From Alitta virens (taxonomy: Eukaryota; Annelida; Polychaeta; Phyllodocida; Nereididae): a stretch of 64,000 nucleotides of DNA. The first letter of the stretch is position 1, and each line of letters starts with the position of its first letter. The translations under genes and the position numbers were made by a program. The DNA lies in the NCBI GenBank assembly GCA_932294295.1, contig OW028573.1, positions 51,058,329 through 51,122,328 on the forward strand, in the 5' to 3' direction. The notes below the pieces were generated by a model. The model ran no database searches. It saw only the letters and a list, made by a program, of their open reading frames with translations, and had not been told where the DNA came from. Of this stretch, positions 1-12,100 are shown piece after piece.

Positions 1-97
1 TGCTTTAAAGTCAGATAAAGTGATATACATTATAAACAAAATGGTAGGCTGATGCCAAATAGCCTAGACAGTAATGACATTTCTAAATTTGTTCATT

Positions 98-188
98 CTA
101 ATGGTGTTTCCATGAGGAGACATTAAAGATAAATGCGACATAATAGTTGTGACTAAGATTATTATTTTCATGACTAACAACAACCAAC
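98..188 (-). other. In-frame extension of RAVER exon 11 (retained intron or alternative end)
   Basis: Reading frame continues past the possible donor at 187-188 for about 30 codons, rich in Asn, His, Val and Phe, to a TAG at 98-100. The composition changes sharply from the Pro/Gln/Leu tail upstream, which suggests intron read-through. The donor (GTTGGT) is poor, so an alternative terminal exon cannot be excluded. Confidence 0.4.
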
Positions 189-3100
189 CTTTGACCGTGG
201 TCAGGGTTTGGCAGGAGAGGTGTTTTCCCAGCATTATTAGCCACACTCTGGGGAGGCTGCAGCTTAGACAGGTGAGCCTTGATTTGTCGTTCCAGGTAGG
301 TGGCCAGCAAAGGATTGGCAGGACCCACATCCACAACACCAGGCTGTGGGGTGGGCTGGCTTTCTGCCTCTCCATTCCAGCCAGCTGGTCGATCACCTAG
401 AAGTCCAACCTTTGAGGCACCCTGGGCTTGGGGACCATCACCTGTGAAGCAATTGAGTTAAATGATGCCTATTTGCAAGAACATTTACAGTAAATATAAT
501 CTGAACTGATCATTTGGACTGAATTGTCAATTTTACATGCATATATGAATTTTAAGAAAGGGAAATGGTCCAAGAATTTCAAGATACAACGATTACATTA
601 TGTTTCAACTGACACAAAATAATGAACATACCAAGTAAACCAGCCTTGGCAGGAGCGTCCCCCAGTAGTCCAGTCTTGTTATTGTTCATTCCAGCAGCAT
701 CTGGGCTGGCACTCTTGGGTGGTTCAGGGCTGCTGGACCCTTCAGAAGGACTGGAGGGCTTGCCCAAGACCTCTATTAGCTGACCAATGTTGTTCAGCAG
801 ATTGATGTTCACATTAAAGTTAGGAATGCCCTGCAAGATTTGGCTTTGTGGAGAAGATTGAGCATAAACACTCTGCAGCATGGAATTGGCTTGTGCAATC
901 ATTGGGTTTCCCAAAAGGGAAGGTCTGTTTGCAACTCTGCCATTGGTCTGTAAAAAAAATAAAATAAAAATAGGAATGTTGATTAATTTCCTTTACAGTT
1001 CTGGTATGATGCAACAAGCAAATTCAGCTGAAACAGCCAGCTTACAACTTTATACACTAGATGGCACATAATGTTATAACCAACAAATCACCAGGTGGCA
1101 GTGCACTCACATTTTGTCCGTTGACTTGGCCATTTAGTAATTGCTGTAGGGAAGGGTTACAGAGAAGGGATGGCTGAGCCTGAAAAAACAAAGCAGCAAA
1201 TTATCAAAAATGTACCACAATGTTCCTGATAGTTTAGTGCAGAGAAAGTGAGATGTGATTGGATGAATAATTGCATGGTAAATATGTTTTTTCTAAATGT
1301 TTATCAGGAAGTAGTGAAAAAAAATACTAAGCAAAAGCAAATAGCTCTTTGTTAACATTCCAAATATGTCATACTCTTTGTGTAGTCATAGAAAAAGATC
1401 TGATATAGGATAAACATATGAAAAAATCTATAGGCTGCGCTGCAGCAAAACTCTCAGCATAAAGTTGTGACTGTACTGTCTTAAACTAAACATACACAAA
1501 TGTACATCCACAATTCATATTTCTTTCAGGCTCTATACAGGCTTTATAAACATCCCGCAACCACAAGCTTTCACATTTGTTATTTCAATTATATCCTAAG
1601 ACCATTTTAACTTAAATCAAATATACCTTTTGTAACTGTACGGCGAGGAGGACAGCTAACAGCGCCACTTGTAGATTGGGATTTACCAATGGATTTGAGG
1701 GGATATTGGGGGCAATTCCGAGTAAACCTGCAAGAACATAAATGTATTGATGGGATTTCACACACTGCATTCATTCATTCACTGCACACAAACAATTATG
1801 TCAACACTCAAGACCATCACATTTGCGGCATGCTCATTTACACCATCACACAAGTTTTTTCCTCGCGTCATCTAGGTACATCCAGTGCATCATAGGCTAA
1901 CATACTCTTTTTTATGCTCTCTTTACATTGCAGGTTTTCAGTACAAATGCCAACAAAAAGACAAGCATGTCTACAAATGCAACTCGTCTAAGCTACAATA
2001 AAATCACAGAAAATGAAGTGGTTTTTTTTTTCTGATAACATGAGAGTCATGTGTATGAAGTGTAAATGCCATTATGTGACTTTAAAACATCATCAATCTG
2101 TGAGAAGGTATCTTTGCATAATGAGTTTGATTGTACCTGGTTTTGGTTGCTGAGTCTGTTGTGCCTGTTGTAACTGCTGAAGAACAAACTGAAAACTCTG
2201 CAACACTGGAAAAAAATTACGAAAAGGTTTTACAATACTTTGATGTGGACAACTACAAAACTACTGAACAAGAAATGAAAATGGAAATAAACAAAGAGTA
2301 CATACACAAAGGAGCCTGACTGAGAAGAGAGTACACCAGAGGGTTTGTAAGAGTGTCTTGAGTTGGACTGGTTCCATCAGCCTTTTCTCCATTGGCAGGG
2401 TTAGGCAACAGTCCAGTCTTAATGAGACCAACATTCTGTCACAGATGGAAATGACATTGTGTTTAATGATCAAATCAGCAAAACAAATATTGATATTTAA
2501 CAATATAACACACAGAATACTTACCAATACTGAGATCAGACGTTCATAAACTTTAGCAGCTTCCTGGCCAGGAATGCAGTATGTGACTCGTATTTTGTGT
2601 CCTCTGATGTCGACTCCATGAACTATATTTTGGGTCTCCTCCGCTTCCTCTGGGGCTGAATACTGAACAACAGCAAAACCTAAAGGCTGCCCTCCTTGCA
2701 TGGCCAGCTGGAAAGCAAATTAATACATATCACATATTAGAACAGCTCTTTATTACTGTCAAATATACAAAACTAAGCACTAAGTTGCTCCTAATTTGTT
2801 TCAGCCTCTTCAAATCAAAATAGAACTATTACCAATTGAATTTACCTCAAAGTATTGTGGCTCCACCACTTGACTAAAGGTACTTTTCAGTTCGGTACTG
2901 TTGTCAAAACTGGGAGGTAGATGGTCAACGAACAAACAACGGGAGTGAAGATCTTCAAAAGAGACAACGTCCGGCTCTAAGAATTCGCAGTGCAGGACAC
3001 AAGTGCCAACCTTTCGACCGTCCAAACACATTCGAGCTTGGTTTGATTTTTCTTTGTTATGCTGGAATTCCACAAATCCATAACCTTTGCTAGTATCTGC

Positions 3101-6100
3101 AACAACAGAATACACAATTTATATCAGTAAACGAGTAGTGGAATAAATTAATCAGATACTGACAAGCTGGTTAAAGCAACCTGCTGGGTAATTGTTGCCA
3201 CTTGTCAGCTCTAAATAAAGAAATTGCTGGGACATGCAAAGGCCCAAAAATATTGCAATTTACTCTTGCATATGGTAATGAAGCTTTAAATTGATATTCA
3301 TTATTATGATGAGTGAAAATACTACAAAGTAACACAATACACAAATATGCTAAATGTAGAGTAAAAAAATTATCTACATTTTGATAAATTTAATAAGAAC
3401 ATATGTCCACATGTATGAACATTGTAACATTTTCTCTTCATTGAAACATTTTGCTGCAAATGCCTTGAACACATTGGTGGTGCATAAACATAATGCAGAC
3501 ACATAAATATTATAAATATGCCAAAAGCATGTAACGTCACACACCACCCGAACATTTTATGTCTAGCACCAATCATAATAGGACCAACCCTGGCAGCTGT
3601 GTTATATTATATAATGTATGGAGATCTATATATGTTCTTATTTTAATAATGGTTACTATTATACAAAATTGCAGATGATCAAGTGCTCGAAATGCTCAAT
3701 ACACTGCAAAATTGGTTTAATTGTGATATATTGTTAATCAGAACAAAATTTAATAAATTAAGGTGCATCCACTCCATAAACAGGACACACAGTTGCAGAA
3801 ATACATAATATGTGAATATAGTCATGCACAAACAGCATCTATCTATAATTTCTGGAAGTTTTGTTCTTTTATTTCTCACATATTCCACTGAACTGATAAT
3901 CTTAAGGTAAATCTCTTGGTTATGATATATATATTACTTCATAAAGTGCAGGTAAAAGGACAAGTGGAGAGCCGACACCTGCATAAATTCTCCAACACAT
4001 TTTGTTGGGGTTTTAATTCAACATTTACATATATAGCATCACCATTTCATTTTTCCGGCATGAGTAGCATGTAAATTGTCTTTTAAAATTCAATAACTGT
4101 ATGTTTCATTCCTGTTGTCTCTTCAATTGCTTTCCCTCTGGTATTAATATATCATTTAATGTACGTAGGTTACAAGAAACTTAATATTGCATCATAAACA
4201 TTGATTATTAATGCTATGATTATTAATTTCGATTATAAAGATCATAATATCATTACCTTTTGATTTTTATATGATTTCAAGTAAAGGACTGCACTGATAG
4301 TTAGAAAATATAACACTTAAAATGTTTGCTGCAAATTGCCATCAAAAATGTTTGCTGGAATTTTTTGTTTGTTTTGTTTTTACATAGCATAATGCCATTT
4401 TATTTGACAAAAAAAAAACATAATTTTTTCAAAAACAAATCAAAACTGAATGTCACCAATCAATATGCAAGAAAAACTGTACATTGTAAATTGTATATAG
4501 TCTGGATCTGAGAGTACCACTTCAAGTGGTCGTATCGAGATATATTTGACCTTCAATCACGATTATTGTTGCATTAAAACAAGCAACTGTTCTTCTCTAG
4601 TCTGTGTGAATGACACATTTCTAGGATGATTAGTTTTTCAATTTCATGACTAGAGGATTTTATCCTTGTGAGGTACCATAGAGTAATCAACTTTCATTTT
4701 TTGATCAGCAGTCAGAGATTTTGGTTTTCACCATTACAGACGTTGAATGTATTTTTTAGTTGATTTCCTTGTTTTAATAAAATCTTCACCCCTGTGTGAC
4801 ACGTTAACTGCATCAAGTTCCAACTATACAACGGAGTAGAACAGAGAAACATCTTAACAATTGCCAAGGTCTCATAAGTGCATAACATTTTCTTGATTGT
4901 TAGAAGAGATCTGACATTTTATTTGCACCTGAAGAAATATGCATAGCAGACTTCAAGACTGGAAGATCCTGGTATAGATTTGACTTCAGTGATAGGTAAT
5001 TAATCTTTCCAACAATATACAGGGCAGTCAAGCAGATGACCATTAGAGGACCTTGGACTATAACAAGCTGTTTTAGTGGCAGACAACAAATATAACAATG
5101 ACAGTAATTGTTGCTTTTGCGACATAATTAACTGAAGCAACGACACCAACCTAATCCACATAACTGTCCTATTGCATTCTGGGGAAAGGAAATGCACACC
5201 TTAAATAAATAACACAGTGAGGAAGACAGGTTTTTTCACTGGAAACTCAGAAACTGTTTATCTATACTTATGCCCTCTCTGATTACCAGCATTATAATAA
5301 ATATTTTTGACAGCCCGCATAACTTCACAGAAACTGAATCATGGTATGATGCATTGGGTAAAACAGACTGCCTCTAACCACAGCAGAGACACATTAATTC
5401 ACCCTTCAGAAATCTGCTGTCAGTAGTAAAGATGCCAAAGGCACCTTGCAACTTTAACTTTCTACTGCTCCAAACTTTAATGGCATTACCTTCACCCTTT
5501 GATGGCCAAGTCTGGGTTTACTGCAAACGATTTACAGACATATAAAAAAAAACATTCTGAGGTGTAGTTCAAATTTTTTTTACAAACTACCACTGGGATT
5601 GAGCGCAAAGATTCAAGACCTATAAAATACATGAGTGTTCAATCAAACAGCATCATATGGTCCAAGTAATATCGCCAATTAGACATTTATCAACTGAGGA
5701 TCACTGATAGTGTTGCCAATTAAGATATCATCAAAGTGAATTGCAAAAATATGACTCCAATCCCTGGCCCAAGCAAATTGAAAAGAACAAAGGTCAAGGA
5801 ACTTCTTGACTGGGTGAGACATTGTGCCATGAATAAACATTCACAGCACCGTTGTGTGCATCCTAAAGTAGTGATTAAGACAGCTGTAGCTTCTTGGTGT
5901 CTGTTTCCAAAAATTACTTTTTCCAAATGCTAAGAAGGCGACATTATTCACAGTCACGTCTCAGTCATGACTCAATGCATGCGACTGCAACAACCTGATG
6001 TCTCAAAAAGTTCAACTGTAACGAATGTTAAACTCTTAGTTTTTTTAAGGCATTTACAGGAACATGCACATCGAGTGTACATATTATGAGTAAGGAAAAG

Positions 6101-9100
6101 GAAAAATATCAAATGAAGAAAAACAAGTCTAGTCGATCAATCATGCTACAATTTGAACCAATGACATGATATGAATTCCCAACTAGATGAGGTCTACTGG
6201 ATATTAGAGATGTTCAGGGAGATAGGGAAAAATCTGACTTCAAAACTAGTTGACCATAGCCAGACCTCACAAGAAAACCCTGCAGGAGGGCAAATTTGGC
6301 CATAAAATGAATATCACACAGACATGTCTGAAGCCCTTTCACCCATCACATGCAAACAAGTCCTGATTTTCCTGAAGTCATATTCAGTTTTTGTTTGTTT
6401 GACTTTTTTAAAACCATCATGCATCAAATTTTACATTTCTATAACTGGATTTCTATGACCTTTAACTTGGAACTTCATATACCTAAAACCAGCACATAAA
6501 TGTGAAAAAAAAAGACTGGCCCACCATTTATCACTAGTTTCCTCAATAATTTTTTATAAATAAGCAATAAAACAGTTTGAGATACATTTGTCAAATATTC
6601 TAAGTAACACTTTTCAAAGGGCAATGACCCAAAACAATTTTGACCCATCTGTCAAACGCGCCTATATATAATTCACATTCTTCAAAGGCTTTGAAAACCT
6701 CGAGTAACACCCTTAGTTAATAACAAGGAGCCCTTTTCGCCTACTTTCTACAAAAGATGGCCATCTAGATGCTAGGGAGAGAATGTAATGCCTGAGGTGA
6801 TTGGAATAATGGGTGCACTGGATGATAGGTATTCTGACTCATGAAACATGCCAATAACAAACAGTGCAGTGCAATAAATAATGGGTCTGAGGTTGCAGTT
6901 ATGAGCAAACACACCCGATGCACTGACCAGGTCTGCCAGAAGGGCATTTCTTTTGGTGCAGCTCTCTCTTCCTGAAGGTTACTTGCAAGACAAGGACAAC
7001 CACTGAAAACTGTCCTCTCCCAAATGAAGTATAATTAATGACTTCTGTTGGGTGGGGGCCATGAAAGTGGCAACAAAAGAAGGCTTTCAATGGGCCATAA
7101 ATGATAAAAAAATCAAACGGCATGTGTCGAGCATGATTCCAGTAAGCGACCGAAGTGGGTCCACCAGGCCTCCACCCATCCAAGTGGGTCCACCCATCAT
7201 TGACACTTCATGCTTTGGAGCAATTTTAAAAAAAAGGTTTATTCTTTAGCTATAACATAGTTATTAACTTTCGTTAAAAGGAAAAAATTGCATTCATAAG
7301 TTAGATTTTAGAAATTGAGGAAACTAAGTACTGCAACTTGAAAGGCTTTTTAGAGACTCCATGCTTTTAATTTCAACATTGCCCTCAGCCATATTCTTGG
7401 CCTGTTTGTGAGACACACACCTAGGCTCGTGGGGTTCACCATAGATTTATTCTTCTGAAGTAATTATGGCTGTCAGGTCAGGAGTCTGTCAATAATGGTA
7501 TGCATGCACATGCTGCACGCCAATTTTCAGTACTGAGTCAGTCAAGAAGTTTTCCTTGTGCATTGTTGTGTTTCAACGATGTACAATGTTCGAAGTACAG
7601 CTGATACATGTGCCTTGTTCAGTGTTGTGTAGCTTACCAAAAGGTCCCCACACTTGCTTTTCACATTTATGGCAACTTACAATGGGTGCCCTAAATTGCT
7701 CTTTGGGGTAAAAAGTCACCATGGTTCACTGACTTTTCTGGTGTTATGCAGACAAGCATGTCAGCAAGATTCACTCCCTGTGCTTCATCAAAATGCTAAT
7801 ACAATTTTTCATCCGGTCATGATATATATATATCAGATAACCTGAAATTCCATATTCCAATATTTATTGAGAGTTGGGAAAACCCTAAATTTCACTTCGT
7901 ATTCAGATTTCATTGTGATTAGAAAATATATCAATAATGAAGTGTCTCTAGGCATGAGCATGAAGAATGTTATAAAATCTCGAATGTAAAATCTGCGTGA
8001 CATCTTAGCAAACAAGGACATTAAGACTCATAACAGAGCAACATTAGCATATATTAATTCAATTAAAACAGTTTTTTGCAGAAAAGAACTTCAATAAAAA
8101 TCAGAACATGTGCAAACTTGGAGGTCCACCAATATGCACATTAGTAGTAAAAAGTTTCACACAATATTAATGAATCCAAAGCAATCTTGAATTGAATCAG
8201 TCACATGCCATAAAATTAACAAAACTGAAAGCGAAAATCTCAAACTCTTTTTCAGTAAGGTCACTGGTTTGCATTTATTCCAGACTTCAGCAGTCGATAG
8301 TCCTTGCAAGCATAAATAAAGCATAAAGGCGGCTGACCATCAAATTCAAGGAAATAGTCGAAGTGGATCTTTGGTTAAAACATCTGAGTCATTTGAAGGA
8401 TACATGGCAAGGACATGCTGATGACATCCAGGAAGGAGTCATTGAATTTATTGATTCAGAGACACAACGGTATCGACATCCAATTCAACAAAGCAATGAA
8501 TTTCGTGATTTCAAACATTTCCCATAGATCATGGTAAAAACTGCATGATTAGTTAATAACATCACATTTGGCATGTTAAACATGTGACATTTGATCTAAA
8601 AATAACTACAAATCAATTAACAGAGGCTTCAGTAAGCATTTATAAAGCATGCGCAGGCTGCAGGAACCTATTTTGATGGAGTGTAACAACTGGTGCAAAT
8701 GGTCTGAGAAGCAGTTCAAACCACCAGCTGTTACTTAGCCCCTACACTTACAGTAACACCATAAAAGCCAGATTCCCTTATTTTTTATGCATGATAACAA
8801 TCAAAAACATGTAACAAGCATGACAGGCAATGTATTACACTTAACCCTTGCTGTGAGACCATCTCACTAAAATGGCTATACATCTCTGAAATAAGACATC
8901 AAAAATTCTGTTCAATCTGTTCTACAGTCCACCTTCTCTGATAAACTGCACCGAGTTAGAATTGGGCAAAGCATTATAAGAGAGAGGTTCTTTACTTCTT
9001 TGTCAGGTTTTGAGACCTGCCAGCCATGAAGGTCCACATTCCAGAGCAAGAAATATTCTACAATTGCTTTAAGGTCTTTTTCATTCCTTAAGCTGTCTAA

Positions 9101-12100
9101 AATAAAGTAACTGTAACAACACTTTTCATTTCAACAGAGGAGAGGCAAGTGACCTTACATGTGAATAAGGTCCTTACACAAAAAGAAATTTTCCACAAAT
9201 GTTTAAGGTCTTTCATTCTATTATAACCATGGCTGTTTTTCATATCAACGGAGGAAAGGAAAAGTGACCTCATTCTAACCGTAAAGGTGAATAAGGTCTT
9301 AATTATATTGTGTCAGACAATTTGAGCTTTCAGATCCTATCAGGTATGCCTTTCTTCATTCACTCAAAGGCCCTGAAGTGGAAAACTACTCATTGACATG
9401 TTAAGGCCCTGAAGTGTCGAAATATTAATAACTCCTTCAGCTTAAAAAGCAACTGTTATTCTTCCCTTACTTAATCATACTTCCAGTAAAAAGCAGACTT
9501 ATAAGCTGACAACTTTAAAGTAGTGTGTCCCATATTGCAGTCTCCATAGACACAATAGACCATCCTTTACTTGACCTCATAAAAAGAAATTAAATCTGCC
9601 CAAAAACCCTTAGCCCAGGGGGTCTGCCATAAAATAGTTTCACAAAAACCTTGTTTAGGAGCTAAATATATGTACATTCAGACAACACAATGTTCACTGT
9701 TCCATTCCCATAGCAGCCTTGTACTGCAATCAGTCGGCAGACACTGCAATGCCAAAATAACCGTACATTTCCTCAATTGGAGACAGGAAGAAAGCTTTTA
9801 ACAGATTTTAATGAAGACAAATTGCATATAGAGTGCACCCAGAAGATAAATTGGGACTCATAAGGGCGCTGTCACCACACATTTCATTGGGACCATTCAG
9901 CCCTGACAACTGCAAGCCCTTCCTTCCACGAATAATCATACTTAATACCATACTTAATACATCTTCACTTAACAGTCATGGACTTTCATTTTGATTCATC
10001 TTCAAAGTGCTATATACAATGTGCTGCTTAATCTAGGCAATAGCAGACGCCATACAAGTATCTGTCATCAAAGGTACTTAATGCTACAATCACTGTTAGA
10101 AGCAATGGTGAACAAGGAGAGATCTTTCACATGAAATCAAAATGCAACATTCTTGTTGCAACCCCTGCAGGGTTTGTACAGAAGAGTAATATAATATGTC
10201 GCATAAATGATATTATAATGTATGGGAAGAGGACAGTTTAACCCACCTACATGGCCATTAGGGTTACCGAGGCCTAGATATATTTGCATGTCTCAAGCTT
10301 ATTTCCAAAATTAGCCCTAGCAGGTCATGAGTTCAGTCTTTTATCCTCTTCAAAAAAGTGTACAATGTACACTCTTGGGAACAAACTGTAACAACAATAC
10401 TAGTGCAATTGGTTACCTTTTCGGATAATTGTCTTACTGATTCAGGCACCATTTTCTTATTGTGTAGTTGAGCAGGGTAAACTAAAATCTGCTGTTTTAT
10501 TAATGGCACAATGCTTCCAGTGGGTTTACTCATCAAATCTTTAATCTGCCTTGAAGCCTTTTCTTTTTGCAGGAAGTTAAGGATTGCTAGTTCTAAACAG
10601 AAGAGCACTATTTCTTGGAGTGTGAGATCAGTGCTATTCAAAGCAACTTTATGGCACACCAAAGCAATAAAAAGTATGCTACAAATGTTGGTGACTCATT
10701 CCTAAAGCTCACAAAATAAAATTGCACCAAAAAAAAACCTTATCTATTGACAAGCACTGGGGTTAAGAATGCTAAGGTTGAAAATCAGTTATCTAATTAT
10801 GCCACTGATGTCATGCCCAATAAGTAATGGCTGTTCCCACAGTATTGTGTCAATTAGCAACGAACTCGGCGTCAACAACCAGGTAGGTTCTATATATAAC
10901 CTTGCCAGCACCGGGCCATTGTGTCAAAAAAACCAAGGCTAGTTATTTACACCTGTGACCTCAAACAGATGATCTAGTTGGTGATCTCTAACTGATAATC
11001 TGATTGGCTGGAGTCAATAAGAGAGCAATTCCTGATAAATTCCATACATGTACAGTACTGCGTCAGCAGATACTTTGTATCCAGTATGCTACACGCACTT
11101 CTGCCACTTCACCACAATTATTCCAGCATTTTACTCTTAAAAGCCTTCAGACTTAACATGAACAATGACCCACAGTCTCAAACCCACATGCAGAAGTCTT
11201 TTGGATCACGCAGACTGTAATTCTCTTCCTTTAGCTTTACCTATCCACTAACTAACCACTTCAAGCAAAACAATGACATGGCTAAGCACTGTAAACAGGG
11301 CAAATCATATGAATTAGATCTATTTAGTGATTTAGTGCCAATGGCACTTGAAAAATAAATAATATGAAGGTACTGACCATCGACAGTTCTCATCAGGAAA
11401 CATCGTTCGATTGCGCCGTACTCAGAGACCAAAGACTTGAAATCTGCATCATCCATGTTGAATGGCAAGTGGGCAACACACAACAAGTTTTCATTTGGAT
11501 ATAACTCAACAGACACTTCTGTGTCCAGCAGCTTGCCGCCATCATGACATGATACAAGTAACTCAGCATCCTCTCCACACTGTAGACTGACAATGGCTGA
11601 AATTTGAACATTAAAACCACATATTAGAGAATGACTATCACATTAAATACTGTCACAGACTGTCAAACTTAGAAAAACAGTACGTAGGCGTCACCAGACA
11701 ATATAATATGTTGTATGTTCTTTTGCAAAAATAATTTCCACTGATCCTTTAAAATGTTGTACTCAGAAACTAGAAATGAAATATAAATCCATACAGGGAA
11801 AATGCACATCTGATCAGGAAATTACAACAATATGCGGAAAAAAACTTACCATGTCTGGATTTCTTGCTTATTGAGATATTATTGACTCCACATCCGCCCA
11901 GGAAATCCTTAACTTCCTGAAAAAAGACAACAGTGTCTCAATCAATCTTCATTCAAGGTTGCCCTTAAGTCTATTAAGGACAAAAGAGATATCATGATGG
12001 CACACAAATCTGCATTGAGCATTGCTTTATATCTATGAAAAACTTAATGTTACCCACCCATACATCATTATGTACATTATCATTTTAAACATGCACTAGT

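Noticed and set aside
10333..10662. 109-codon minus-strand open frame in RAVER intron 3
   Set aside because: No family signature, no splice context and AT-rich composition like its surroundings; best explained as chance.
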